From NCBI GenBank assembly GCA_035374585.1, contig DAOSPF010000005.1, forward strand, positions 14,748 through 78,747: a stretch of 64,000 nt of DNA. Reading direction: 5' to 3'. The position numbers and the translations under genes are program-made. This DNA comes from JAKPQD01 sp029572965 (GTDB taxonomy: Bacteria > Bacteroidota > Bacteroidia > Bacteroidales > DTGW01). The notes beneath the pieces were generated by a model, which was not told the DNA's origin, made no database searches, and was given only the letters and a program-made list of their open reading frames with translations. Positions 1-8,403 of the stretch are shown here, piece by piece (the stretch's first letter is position 1; each line of letters opens with the position of its first letter).

Positions 1-549
1 ATAAGGCGTAAACAGCATCCGAAAGGTGCTGTCTTTAGCCCTGTTTGCGTTATCAAACATGGAATATTCGCCAGTAGCGGCAACAATCACATCGCGTACT
101 TTTGTAGCACAATTATTGGTAAAGAAGCGATACCTGTATGCCCTGTTTTCGGGCCTGTATGCATCGAGCAAAAGCGACACCAACATTTGCTTGTTTGCTT
201 CAGGCATAACAAGCTTCTGCTCATATACCGAGCGCCTTTCGGCCATACAAGAACCCAAAAAGCCCTGAAATTGCTCAATAGACAGTTGGTAATCCAGCAC
301 CCCCAAGGCAAATTTCAGATAAAAGTTGGGGGTCCTGAAATCAAATGTACCATAATTAAACACAATATCATGGCCATTTTTAAAGTCTTTAACACGAATA
401 GCAGTATGCCCAAAGACCGAATAAAGCTCATTACCAGGAGAAACGGTAAGCATGCTCACCTGTAAACTATCGGACAGAACGGCAGCCTTTACCGAAAAAG
501 CAGATACGCTAACCAGCAGTGTTAAAACTATTCTTTTTATAAAATTCAT
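1..549 (-). CDS. DUF4105 / Lnb N-terminal domain protein (3' end cut off by window edge)
   Basis: The reading frame starts with ATG at 547-549 and runs off the left edge without a stop, so only the first 183 residues are visible. It opens with a signal peptide (MNFIKRIVLTLLVSVSAFS...). Motifs typical of the DUF4105/Lnb N-terminal family follow: YSVFGHTAIRV, FNYGTFDF, and YRFFTNNCATKVRD with the conserved Asn-Asn-Cys. Members are exported or envelope proteins resembling papain-like/NlpC-type folds; their activity is mostly unknown. The start lies 13 nt after the hisF stop on the same strand, so it is probably cotranscribed at the end of the his operon, in the place where hisI/hisE is normally found. 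There is no sequence reason to give it a role in histidine synthesis. Confidence 0.85.
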   Translation of the reverse strand, partial: MNFIKRIVLTLLVSVSAFSVKAAVLSDSLQVSMLTVSPGNELYSVFGHTAIRVKDFKNGHDIVFNYGTFDFRTPNFYLKFALGVLDYQLSIEQFQGFLGSCMAERRSVYEQKLVMPEANKQMLVSLLLDAYRPENRAYRYRFFTNNCATKVRDVIVAATGEYSMFDNANRAKDSTFRMLFTPY

Positions 550-562
550 ATTTACAAAGAAA

Positions 563-1321
563 TCAAGATAACCGAACTGGAATATTATGCTTGTGTAAAT
601 AATTCTTTAAATCAGGAATGGCAATTTCCTTGAAATGAAAAATACTTGCAGCCAGGCCGGCATCAGCATTACCTTTGGTAAATACATCTACAAAATGATC
701 CATATTGCCAGCTCCACCAGAAGCTATTACAGGAATATTAAGTGATAGGCTTAACTGGCTTAACGCTTCACAAGCAAATCCCTGCTTTACGCCATCATGA
801 TTCATAGAAGTAAATAATATCTCGCCACATCCACGATCCTGGGCTTCTTTAGCCCAGGAGAAAAGCTCTTTATCAGTTGGTATGCGGCCTCCATTAAGGA
901 ATACAGTCCATTTGCCATCTTCAAACTTAGCATCAATGGCCACAACAACAAACTGACTTCCAAAGCCTTTTGCTATCTGGTCAATAAGCTGAGGATTACG
1001 TACAGCAGCAGAATTGATAGAAATTTTATCAGCACCGGCAGCCAAAAGCCTTTCTGCATCAGACATTTCATTAATTCCTCCTCCAACAGTAAAAGGAATA
1101 TTGAGGTTCTGGGCAATACGTTTTACTAAGTCAGAGAATAATTTGCGCTTTTCGTGCGATGCAGTAATATCCAAATATACAAGTTCATCTGCTCCCTGAC
1201 GGCTATATTCAGCCCCTAACTCGACCGGGTCGCCTACATTTCGGATATTTTCAAAATTAATACCTTTTACAGTCTGACCATCCCTGATATCCAAACATGG
1301 TATAATACGTTTTGCCAGCAT
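563..1321 (-). CDS. hisF: Imidazole glycerol phosphate synthase, cyclase subunit HisF
   Basis: 252 residues, the usual family length. The TIM-barrel half-repeats are visible, with the catalytic Asp in the N-terminal RIIPCLDIRDG and phosphate-binding glycines in TVGGGI and ASGGAG. HisF uses ammonia delivered by HisH to convert PRFAR into imidazole glycerol phosphate and AICAR in the cytoplasm. Its partner HisH lies upstream in the same operon. ATG start at 1319-1321. It is separated from hisA by about 110 nt that hold a small inverted repeat. It is the last histidine enzyme in this operon; hisI/hisE does not follow. Confidence 0.97.
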   Translation of the reverse strand: MLAKRIIPCLDIRDGQTVKGINFENIRNVGDPVELGAEYSRQGADELVYLDITASHEKRKLFSDLVKRIAQNLNIPFTVGGGINEMSDAERLLAAGADKISINSAAVRNPQLIDQIAKGFGSQFVVVAIDAKFEDGKWTVFLNGGRIPTDKELFSWAKEAQDRGCGEILFTSMNHDGVKQGFACEALSQLSLSLNIPVIASGGAGNMDHFVDVFTKGNADAGLAASIFHFKEIAIPDLKNYLHKHNIPVRLS

Positions 1322-1340
1322 TCAATGACGTTTTTAATTA

Positions 1341-1370
1341 ACCACCTTATCTCTCCTTAGTAAAGGAGAG
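1341..1370. repeat. Short inverted repeat between hisA and hisF
   Basis: CTCTCCTT and AAGGAGAG form an 8-bp perfect stem with a 4-nt loop in the 110-nt hisA-hisF gap. No T-run follows on the minus strand, so it is not a standard terminator. It may be an RNA-processing or stabilising hairpin, or a decayed dispersed repeat. Confidence 0.5.
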
Positions 1371-1432
1371 AAAATACAACTTTTAGTGAAGGATCTTATT
1401 TCTTTTATCTTTTGCCTTCTCTCTTTTTTCCC

Positions 1433-2170
1433 TTATCCTCTGCTTCCGTGAACAATAAAGTTCTCCAGGTCCTCCAGCGTAATACGGCCTTCGTAAAAGG
1501 CTTTACCTATAATAATGCCATAAATATGAGCTTTTGAAAGCTCTTCAATCTCATGAAGGTAAGTAATACCGCCACTGGCAATAAAACTCATCTCGCGAAA
1601 CTGGTGCTTCAACCTTTTATATAAATCTATAGAAGTCCCTTGCAACATTCCATCTTTGCTTATGTCCGTACAAAGAACATACTGAACGCCTTTTTCCTGG
1701 TATTTTGTAAGAAAATCATCCAGCTCAATCTGGGTTATTTCCTGCCATCCGCTAATGGCAATTTTATCATCAAGAATGTCGGCTCCAAGAATAATGCGTT
1801 CCGGGCCATATTTATCAAGCCACGACACAAACAACTCAGGATTTGAAACGGCTATACTTCCGATTGTAGCTTGATTTGCCCCACAGTCAAAAACCAGCTC
1901 AATATCTTCATTAGTTTTTATACCTCCTCCAAAGTCAACCATCAAGTCAGTTTTCGAAGCAATACGTTCTAAAACTTTAGCATTGACAACATGTTTAGCT
2001 TTAGCTCCATCTAAATCCACCAGGTGCAAATGGGTTATGCCATGATCCTCAAACATGCGGGCAACTTCAAGAGGGTCTTCGTTGTAAACCTTTTTTTGAG
2101 CATAATCACCTTGAGAAAGGCGAACACACTTCCCTTCAATTAAGTCTATGGCCGGAATAATATTGGTCAT
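1433..2170 (-). CDS. hisA: Phosphoribosylformimino-5-aminoimidazole carboxamide ribotide isomerase HisA
   Basis: 245 residues, a normal length. It starts IIPAIDLIEGKCVRLSQGDY, with the catalytic Asp in the first strand. The phosphate loops VDFGGGIK and FIASGGI and the second catalytic Asp in LCTDISKDG are present. HisA isomerises ProFAR to PRFAR, the substrate of HisF/HisH. ATG at 2168-2170. It sits between hisH (about 60 nt upstream) and hisF in a single minus-strand operon. Confidence 0.97.
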   Translation of the reverse strand: MTNIIPAIDLIEGKCVRLSQGDYAQKKVYNEDPLEVARMFEDHGITHLHLVDLDGAKAKHVVNAKVLERIASKTDLMVDFGGGIKTNEDIELVFDCGANQATIGSIAVSNPELFVSWLDKYGPERIILGADILDDKIAISGWQEITQIELDDFLTKYQEKGVQYVLCTDISKDGMLQGTSIDLYKRLKHQFREMSFIASGGITYLHEIEELSKAHIYGIIIGKAFYEGRITLEDLENFIVHGSRG

Positions 2171-2231
2171 GATATTTAAAAATGAAAAATTTTCGTAAAA
2201 ATAAGAAATTCAAACAATTAACAAAATGCCT

Positions 2232-2819
2232 TTAAACAACCCGTTCTACAAAGTTTTTCAATATAGACAATCCTACATCACTGCTTTTTTCGGGATGAAA
2301 CTGGGTAGCGTAAAAATTTTTATAGTTCAATGCAGCGCTGAAATCGTTGATATAATTGGTTTTAGCAATGGTATGTTCTCCAACCTGGGCATAAAAACTG
2401 TGGACAAAGTACACATAAGAAGCTTCAGAAAGTCCATATAATAAGGGAGATTTGAGTTCTGTTATAGTATTCCATCCCATGTGTGGCACTTTCAACTTAG
2501 GCTCAAAACGCAACACCTTTTCCTGAAATATTCCCAAGCATGGAGTATCACCTTCCTCAGAATAGCTGCACATTAGCTGAAGACCAAGACATATACCCAG
2601 CACTGGTTGTGTCAAATCTTTAATCAGCAAATCGAGTTTGGCATTTTTCAAAAACCTCATGGTTGTTTCGGCCTCTCCTACCCCAGGAAAAATAACCTTG
2701 TCCGCTGATTTGATTTTTTCAAAATCATCAGTAACCTCGCATTCAACACCAAGTCTTTTGAGTGCAAACTCTACAGACATGATGTTTCCAGCATTGTATT
2801 TAATAATTGCTACATGCAT
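2232..2819 (-). CDS. hisH: Imidazole glycerol phosphate synthase, glutamine amidotransferase subunit HisH
   Basis: 195 residues, a class I glutamine amidotransferase. The nucleophile Cys77 lies in GICLGLQLM and the His175/Glu177 pair in QFHPEKS. It hydrolyses glutamine and channels ammonia to HisF. ATG at 2817-2819, 11 nt after the purU stop, which suggests coupling with purU rather than with hisB. Confidence 0.97.
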   Translation of the reverse strand: MHVAIIKYNAGNIMSVEFALKRLGVECEVTDDFEKIKSADKVIFPGVGEAETTMRFLKNAKLDLLIKDLTQPVLGICLGLQLMCSYSEEGDTPCLGIFQEKVLRFEPKLKVPHMGWNTITELKSPLLYGLSEASYVYFVHSFYAQVGEHTIAKTNYINDFSAALNYKNFYATQFHPEKSSDVGLSILKNFVERVV

Positions 2820-2830
2820 GTAATATTCAA

Positions 2831-3691
2831 TTAATCAAAAACCACAGTTTTGTTATTATATACAAGTAATTTATGCTGTAAGTGCAATGATATAGCCCTT
2901 GACAATACTATTTTTTCCAAATCTTTGCCTTTTTGAATAAAATCATCAATACTATCATCATGGCTAACCCGCGTTACATCCTGTTCAATAATAGGGCCTT
3001 CATCAAGGCTCGAAGTTACATAATGACTTGTAGCGCCAATAATTTTAACTCCCCTCTGATAAGCCGAATGATAAGGTTTAGCACCCGGAAACGCAGGCAA
3101 AAAGCTGTGATGAATATTAATTATCTTATTAGGAAACTGATTTACAAAGTCTTCTGAGAGCACCTGCATATATCTTGCAAGTACAACAAGGTGTATATCA
3201 TGTTTGCGCAATAATTCTATCTCTTTTTCTTCCATTTCCCGTTTATTTTCGGCTGTAATCGGGAAATAATAAAACGGGATTTGAAAAGCTTCACAAACAG
3301 GTTCCAGTTCCTTATGATTACTAATAATCATAGGTATTTCCACATTCCATTCATTAGCCTTATACCGGGCCAGGATGTCAAAAAGGCAATGAGACATTTT
3401 TGAGACAAAAATGGCCATTTTATGCTTATAACCAGAGAAATACAAACTCCAATTCATATTGTACCTTGGTACTATCAGGGTATTGAAATAATCGCCAATT
3501 TTATCAGGCGGGATAAGGAATTTCTCAAGTTCCCACTCTATACGCATACAAAACATGCCCTGTGAGTGATCTACATGCTGCTCAAGAGTAACAATATTGC
3601 CGTTGTTGCTATTTAAAAACTCTGTAACTGTAGCAACAATTCCCTGTTTGTCTTCACAATGGATTAATAGTATAGCGTTTTGCTTTTTCAC
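2831..3691 (-). CDS. purU: Formyltetrahydrofolate deformylase PurU
   Basis: 286 residues, matching the PurU family. An N-terminal ACT domain (about residues 5-85, beginning AILLIHCEDKQGIVATVTEF) is followed by a formyltransferase fold with INIHHSFLPAFPGAKPYHSA and ATSHYV, which carry the catalytic His/Asp-type residues. PurU hydrolyses 10-formyl-THF to formate and THF. The start is GTG at 3691; no in-frame ATG lies nearby. It is embedded between hisB (12 nt) and hisH (11 nt) in the his operon, an unusual place. A possible reason is that HisF releases AICAR, which consumes 10-formyl-THF when recycled by PurH; this link is inference. Confidence 0.94.
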   Translation of the reverse strand: MKKQNAILLIHCEDKQGIVATVTEFLNSNNGNIVTLEQHVDHSQGMFCMRIEWELEKFLIPPDKIGDYFNTLIVPRYNMNWSLYFSGYKHKMAIFVSKMSHCLFDILARYKANEWNVEIPMIISNHKELEPVCEAFQIPFYYFPITAENKREMEEKEIELLRKHDIHLVVLARYMQVLSEDFVNQFPNKIINIHHSFLPAFPGAKPYHSAYQRGVKIIGATSHYVTSSLDEGPIIEQDVTRVSHDDSIDDFIQKGKDLEKIVLSRAISLHLQHKLLVYNNKTVVFD

Positions 3692-3703
3692 AATATGATA
3701 ATT

Positions 3704-4831
3704 TTATAAAACTCCTTTTGTTGATGGTATCTCGGCATTGCAAGGGTCGCGGCGAAGCGCCATACGTATGGCCCTGGCAAAAGCTTTAAAAATGGCTTCA
3801 ATTTTATGGTGTTCATTTTGTCCTTCAGCTTTAATGTTGAGGTTGCAACCTGCAGCATCAGAGAAGGATTTAAAGAAGTGATAAAACATCTCGGTAGGCA
3901 TGTCGCCCACCATCTCACGTTTAAACTCGGCATCCCACACCAGCCAGCACCTGCCACCAAAATCAATGGCAACCTGTGCCAGACAGTCGTCCATTGGCAG
4001 ACAAAACCCATAACGTGCCATACCAGCTTTATTGCCAATAGCTTTTTTAATCGCTTCGCCTAAAGCAATTCCGGTATCTTCAATGGAATGATGTTCGTCA
4101 ACATCAAGATCGCCATTCACTTCAATAGTCATATCAATACCAGAATGCCGTGCTATCTGCATGAGCATGTGGTCAAAAAATTTAAGACCTGACGAAACAT
4201 CGCCTATACCTCGGCCATCAAGGTTTATCTTAATATTTACGTCAGTTTCAGAGGTTACACGCCTGATATGTACAATTCTTTCGGGCAGGGCAAGAAAGCT
4301 ATAAATATCCTCCCAATCTTCAGTAACCAGGGCGCAGTAATTTTCTAAACCTGCATTTTTTATATCTTCATATTTATCTTCAGCACCGTAAACAATAGCT
4401 TTGCAGCCAAGGTTACGGGCCAACATAACATCAGACATCCGGTCGCCAATTACATAACATTCAGACATATCGTAACTTCCGTTCATATATCCTGTAAGCA
4501 TTGCTGTCCCGGGCTTACGTGTTGGCTTGTTATCTTCGGGAAAGGACTTATCAATAAATACAGCGTCAAAAAAGATATCTTCACTTTCAAAAACCTGCAT
4601 CATCTTGCCTTGCACCTTGTCAAAGTTTTCCTGGGGATATAAAGGTGTACCCAAGCCATCCTGATTAGTAACCATGACCATTTCAAAATCAAGGTTTTTT
4701 CGGATAAGAGAAAGCGATCGGATAACTTTAGGCATGAATTCTAATTGTTCCAGGGTGTCCACCTGTTTTGTTTCAGGAGGTTCAACAATCATAGTCCCAT
4801 CGCGGTCGATAAACAAAGCCTTTTTCTTCAT
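3704..4831 (-). CDS. hisB: Bifunctional histidinol-phosphatase / imidazoleglycerol-phosphate dehydratase HisB
   Basis: 375 residues, a fused two-domain enzyme. The N-terminal HAD phosphatase domain (residues 1-175) has the DRDGT motif at 10-13 preceded by Asp9, and VIGDRMSD near 128. The C-terminal IGP dehydratase (about 187-375) has FFDHML, the metal-binding DEHHSIED around 245-252 and the ending STKGVL. It catalyses dehydration of IGP and dephosphorylation of histidinol phosphate. Unlike E. coli HisB, the loop at about residues 92-105 lacks the Cys/His zinc ligands. ATG at 4829-4831. Confidence 0.96.
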   Translation of the reverse strand: MKKKALFIDRDGTMIVEPPETKQVDTLEQLEFMPKVIRSLSLIRKNLDFEMVMVTNQDGLGTPLYPQENFDKVQGKMMQVFESEDIFFDAVFIDKSFPEDNKPTRKPGTAMLTGYMNGSYDMSECYVIGDRMSDVMLARNLGCKAIVYGAEDKYEDIKNAGLENYCALVTEDWEDIYSFLALPERIVHIRRVTSETDVNIKINLDGRGIGDVSSGLKFFDHMLMQIARHSGIDMTIEVNGDLDVDEHHSIEDTGIALGEAIKKAIGNKAGMARYGFCLPMDDCLAQVAIDFGGRCWLVWDAEFKREMVGDMPTEMFYHFFKSFSDAAGCNLNIKAEGQNEHHKIEAIFKAFARAIRMALRRDPCNAEIPSTKGVL

Positions 4832-4859
4832 TATTTGAAATTATTTAGCAGTCAAATTT

Positions 4860-4888
4860 AACCCAAATAAATCATATAGTTTGGCAAA
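4860..4888 (-). repeat. Partial copy of a dispersed AACCC-type repeat in the hisC-hisB gap
   Basis: Read on the minus strand, this stretch matches the right half of the repeat at 45401-45457, including AACTATATGATTTA followed by TTGGGTT (about 23 of 25 positions by eye). It fills much of the 74-nt gap between hisC and hisB, so a repeat fragment seems to have been tolerated inside the operon. Confidence 0.6.
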
Positions 4889-4905
4889 ACATTGTCTGCT
4901 GATGA

Positions 4906-5952
4906 TTAACCTGGGTTTAATGAATATTGTTTCAGTGCCATACATAATTGCTCATTTTCGCCTTTTGAACCAACTGTAATACGGATACAACCAGCACATA
5001 AAGCAATCTTTGAGCGATTACGAACAACTATTTTATTATCAATCAAATATTTATACAAACCTTCCGCATCATCTACTTTTACCAAAACAAAATTGGCATC
5101 AGAAGGGAAAATTTTTTTAATACAGCTAATATTAGACAATTGGTCAACCAAAAGCTTTCTGTTTGCTAAAATTTCTTTTACCCATTTATTCTTTTGCTCG
5201 TCATTATTGAGAATTTTCAAAGCATACTCTTGGGTAAGAGCATTTATATTGTATGGATATTTGATTTTATTGAAAACACTAATGATTTCTTTAGAAGCAA
5301 AAGCCATTCCCAAACGGATAGCCGCCAAACCCCAGGCTTTGGAGAATGTCTGCAATATTACCAAATTAGGATACTTTGAAAGTTTTGGCAAAAAGCCCAC
5401 ATGATTAGAAAAATCAATATAAGCCTCATCGAGCACTACAATTCCTTCAAAGCCTTCGATAATTTTCTCCATTTCAGATACATCCAAATAATTGGCACTC
5501 GGGTTGTTAGGTGAACAAAGGAAAACAAGACGTGTATTTTTGTCAATAGCAGCAAAAACCGATGTTGATACAAGTTCAAAGTTTTCACTAAGCTTTACTG
5601 TGCGATATTCCACATTATTAATATCAGCAGCCACTTTGTACATGCCATAAGTTGGGTCAATGGCCACGATATTGTTCTCGCCAGGCTCACAAAAAGCCCT
5701 GATAACAATATCTATGGGCTCATCACTTCCGTTGCCAAGAAAAATATTCCCGGCTGGCACGTTTTTAATCCCGGCAATTTTTTCTTTCAGAAGCTGCTGA
5801 AGCGGGTCGGGATACCTGTTATAAGGAGCATTAAACGGGTTCTCGTTTGCATCGAGGAATACACTTGCCTCGCCCTGAAACTCATCGCGTGCACTTGAGT
5901 ATGGCTTTAGGCTTTTTATATTTTTCCGTAAAAGATTATCCAAGTTTATCAT
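4906..5952 (-). CDS. hisC: Histidinol-phosphate aminotransferase HisC
   Basis: 348 residues from the ATG at 5950-5952. The protein begins MINLDNLLRKNIKSLKPYSS, the usual HisC N-terminus, so a longer frame from TTG at 5979 is less likely. It is a PLP-dependent class I/II aminotransferase with FLGNGSDE, LCSPNNPS and the PLP-lysine motif QTFSKAWGLAAIRLG. It transfers the amino group from glutamate to imidazole acetol phosphate. The start overlaps the 3' end of hisD by 17 nt, suggesting translational coupling. Confidence 0.96.
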   Translation of the reverse strand: MINLDNLLRKNIKSLKPYSSARDEFQGEASVFLDANENPFNAPYNRYPDPLQQLLKEKIAGIKNVPAGNIFLGNGSDEPIDIVIRAFCEPGENNIVAIDPTYGMYKVAADINNVEYRTVKLSENFELVSTSVFAAIDKNTRLVFLCSPNNPSANYLDVSEMEKIIEGFEGIVVLDEAYIDFSNHVGFLPKLSKYPNLVILQTFSKAWGLAAIRLGMAFASKEIISVFNKIKYPYNINALTQEYALKILNNDEQKNKWVKEILANRKLLVDQLSNISCIKKIFPSDANFVLVKVDDAEGLYKYLIDNKIVVRNRSKIALCAGCIRITVGSKGENEQLCMALKQYSLNPG

Positions 5953-7246
5953 TGCAATATTTATTAACAACACTACCAAGGCGAAGGGTTACAGCATTTT
6001 TATGCCCGTCAAGCTGTTCAAGGGCAGCCATTTTTTCAATGGCAGGGCCAATATTGAAAATACCATAATCGGAAATATGCTGATAGGTCACCTTCTTAAC
6101 AAAACTATCAAGGTTTACCCCGCTGTACATTTTGGCATAGCCATTGGTAGGAAGGGTATGATTTGTCCCCGAAGCATAATCGCCAGCACTTTCGGGGGTA
6201 AGATGGCCAAGAAACACAGAACCAGCATTGATTACCTTCATTCCAAGTTCCATAGCATTATCAGTAGCAATAATCAGGTGTTCCGGGGCATACTCGTTGA
6301 CGATGTCCATCATTTCATCATTGCTCGGGGCAATGATAACACGGCTATTGCCTAATGACACAGTAGCTATATCCTTGCGGGGAAGGGCAGCAAGCTGTTT
6401 TTCGACTTCTTTTTCGATAGCAGGGACAATATTTTCATCAGTTGTAAAAAGCAATACCTGACTATCTTTGCCATGTTCGGCCTGAGACAAAAGGTCTGAA
6501 GCTACAAAAGCAGGATTGCTTGTAGCATCAGCAATAACTGCAACTTCCGAAGGACCGGCAGGCATATCAATTGCGGTACCTGTACGGTTAACCAATTGCT
6601 TGGCAGCAGTAACATATTGGTTTCCCGGGCCAAAAATTTTATATACCTGAGGAATGGAGGCAGTTCCATAAGCCATTGCACCTATAGCCTGCACGCCTCC
6701 AACTTTATATATCTTTTTTATTCCTATGAGTGAGGCTGTATAAAGAATTGAGGCTGCTAATTTACCATTTTTCATCGGTGGAGAACACACAATTATCTCT
6801 TTACATCCAGCCAGCATTGCCGGAATCCCAAGCATCAACACGGTAGAAAATAAAGGAGCCGTACCCCCCGGGACGTAAAGCCCAACTTTTTCAATAGCAA
6901 CAGCCCTTTGCCAACAGGTTACCCCGGGAGTCGTTTCAACTTTCTTTTCAACAACTTTTTGCTGGAGGTGAAATTTTTCAATGTTGTTTTTGGCCAAAAT
7001 AATGGCCTTTTTCAACTTTTCGTCAATCTGGCCGACAGCTTCATCAATCTCTTCAGGAGTAACCTGAAGTGAAGAAATCGACACTCCGTCAAATTTAGCG
7101 TTGTATTCCAGCACAGCCTTGTCTCCATTGGCTTTTACATCTGCCAAAATAGAAGAAACAGTATTTTCAAGCAAACTATTGTCAATGGCCGGACGCTTTA
7201 GCACATCTTTCCATTTTGACCTGTCGGGATATTTTATTAATTCCAT
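5936..7246 (-). CDS. hisD: Histidinol dehydrogenase HisD
   Basis: 436 residues from the ATG at 7244-7246. A TTG three codons upstream (7255) is possible but less attractive. Family motifs include YVPGGTAPLFSTVLMLGIPA, VGGVQAIGAMAYGT, the metal-site region SAGDYASGTNHTLPT, and AEHGKDS. It catalyses the last two NAD-dependent oxidations of histidinol to histidine using zinc. It lies about 100 nt downstream of hisG; that gap holds a small tandem repeat. Confidence 0.96.
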   Translation of the reverse strand: MELIKYPDRSKWKDVLKRPAIDNSLLENTVSSILADVKANGDKAVLEYNAKFDGVSISSLQVTPEEIDEAVGQIDEKLKKAIILAKNNIEKFHLQQKVVEKKVETTPGVTCWQRAVAIEKVGLYVPGGTAPLFSTVLMLGIPAMLAGCKEIIVCSPPMKNGKLAASILYTASLIGIKKIYKVGGVQAIGAMAYGTASIPQVYKIFGPGNQYVTAAKQLVNRTGTAIDMPAGPSEVAVIADATSNPAFVASDLLSQAEHGKDSQVLLFTTDENIVPAIEKEVEKQLAALPRKDIATVSLGNSRVIIAPSNDEMMDIVNEYAPEHLIIATDNAMELGMKVINAGSVFLGHLTPESAGDYASGTNHTLPTNGYAKMYSGVNLDSFVKKVTYQHISDYGIFNIGPAIEKMAALEQLDGHKNAVTLRLGSVVNKYCNDKLG

Positions 7247-7306
7247 GCTTTTCAATTACTAATTACGAATGACTAATTACCGATTAATAGTTCTCATTAA
7301 CCATTA

Positions 7307-7348
7307 ACCATTAACAATTTACCATTAACAATTTACCATTAACCATTT
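7307..7348. repeat. Three tandem 14-bp units between hisG and hisD
   Basis: The unit ACCATTAACAATTT occurs at 7307-7320 and 7321-7334, and a third copy with one change occupies 7335-7348. Similar half units precede it. It is a simple A/T-rich tandem repeat inside the operon, most likely slippage-derived; no function is apparent. Confidence 0.8.
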
Positions 7349-7350
7349 GC

Positions 7351-8208
7351 TTAAACAATCATCTTCTCAATTGGGATAACCAAAATCCCCTGTGCCCCTT
7401 TATCCTGAAGCTTTCCAATAATATTCCAGAAATCTTTTTCAGGAACTACCGAATGCAGCGAGACCCATCCTTCGTCAGCCAAAGGCACAATTGACGGGCT
7501 TTTCATTCCCGGAATAATGGCAATAATTTCATCTAAGTTCTTTTTGGGAGCATTCAAAAGAATGTATTTATTTTTCTTAGCTTTCTGAACGCTTCTCATT
7601 CTGAATATCAAATCTTCAAGAATAGCTTGCTTTGAAGCAGAAAGATTTGGTGTAGAGATAAGCACTGCTTCGGACTTCATTACCACTTCAACCTCTTTCA
7701 GATTGTTGCTAAACAAGGTACTTCCAGAACTGACAATATCAAAAATAGCGTCAGCCAGGCCAATACCAGGGGCAATCTCCACAGAACCACTAATTACGTG
7801 AATATCTGCAGTAATATTTTTCTCTTTCAGAAATTTTGACAAAATCACAGGATAGGTAGTGGCAATCCTTTTTCCCTGAAAATATTCAAGGCCTTTGTAT
7901 TCATGGGCCTTAGGTATAGCAAGAGAGATACGGCATTTTGAAAAACCAAGCCGTTCGGTAATAACAACGTCTTTGCCGGTTTCGACATACACATTTTCGC
8001 CAACAACGCCTACATCAGCCACTCCATCGGCAACATATTGAGGAATATCGTCATCACGAAGATATAAAACCTCAACAGGAAAATCAGGTGAATCTACCAA
8101 CAAACGGCCACTACCTCCGGTAAGGCCAATTCCGCATTCGTTAAATAATTCAAGTGTTTTTTCGCTAAGCCGTCCCGACTTTTGTACCGCAATTCTCAAT
8201 TTTTCCAT
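7351..8208 (-). CDS. hisG: ATP phosphoribosyltransferase HisG (long form)
   Basis: 285 residues, the long form with a C-terminal PII-like regulatory domain (about 205-285, ending GAQGILVIPIEKM) that binds histidine for feedback inhibition. The catalytic part shows LRIAVQKSGRLSEKT at the start and the PRPP loop around DIVSSGSTLFSNNL. It catalyses the first, committed step of histidine synthesis. ATG at 8206-8208. First enzyme gene of the operon, about 38 nt after an attenuator terminator, so its transcription is expected to respond to histidyl-tRNA charging. Confidence 0.97.
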   Translation of the reverse strand: MEKLRIAVQKSGRLSEKTLELFNECGIGLTGGSGRLLVDSPDFPVEVLYLRDDDIPQYVADGVADVGVVGENVYVETGKDVVITERLGFSKCRISLAIPKAHEYKGLEYFQGKRIATTYPVILSKFLKEKNITADIHVISGSVEIAPGIGLADAIFDIVSSGSTLFSNNLKEVEVVMKSEAVLISTPNLSASKQAILEDLIFRMRSVQKAKKNKYILLNAPKKNLDEIIAIIPGMKSPSIVPLADEGWVSLHSVVPEKDFWNIIGKLQDKGAQGILVIPIEKMIV

Positions 8209-8245
8209 TTTATCTTGTTTTTCTGTTTGTTAACTTATTAAAACT

Positions 8246-8276
8246 AAAAAAGGCCTGCAGAACCCCGCAAACCTTT
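8246..8276 (-). terminator. Attenuator terminator of the his leader
   Basis: On the minus strand AAAGGTTTGC pairs with GCAGGCCTTT (10 bp including two G-U pairs) around an 8-nt loop, followed directly by six T. It lies between the His leader peptide and hisG, as expected for a transcription attenuator. Confidence 0.88.
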
Positions 8277-8369
8277 CCATTATATTGATGTCATAGATTT
8301 TACTTTTTCTGCATATACAATATCATTGCACAGGATGATGATGCCTGTATGCATGATGAATTGTATATG
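8256..8369 (-). promoter_or_regulatory. Histidine attenuator: mutually exclusive RNA pairings
   Basis: Segment 1 (8360-8369, CATATACAAT), inside the leader peptide codons, is perfectly complementary over 10 nt to segment 2 (8312-8321, ATTGTATATG) just after the leader stop. The 3' part of segment 2 (8307-8313, TGCAGAA) can instead pair with TTCTGCA (8256-8262) in the terminator loop and 3' arm. A ribosome stalled on the His codons would cover segment 1, free segment 2 and favour the antiterminator. With ample histidine, 1:2 pairing leaves the terminator free. The pairings are visible in the sequence; the mechanism follows known amino-acid attenuators. Confidence 0.8.
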
Positions 8370-8382
8370 TGTTTTTCCTCAT
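8323..8382 (-). CDS. hisL: Histidine operon leader peptide
   Basis: A 19-residue open frame, MRKNTYTIHHAYRHHHPVQ, begins with ATG at 8380-8382 and ends with TGA at 8323-8325. Five of nine consecutive codons are His (HH, then HHH), which is diagnostic of a his attenuation leader. It starts about 15 nt after a predicted transcription start and ends just before the pairing segments and terminator in front of hisG. No other function is expected. Confidence 0.9.
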   Translation of the reverse strand: MRKNTYTIHHAYRHHHPVQ

Positions 8383-8403
8383 TGTTTAATTATTATTTCG
8401 AGA

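Noticed and set aside
3688..4038. 116-codon frame on the minus strand overlapping hisB in another frame
   Set aside because: Fully inside the HisB dehydratase domain, which is clearly conserved.
7307..7348. CRISPR-like repeat array
   Set aside because: Only three directly adjacent 14-bp units without spacers; a simple tandem repeat.
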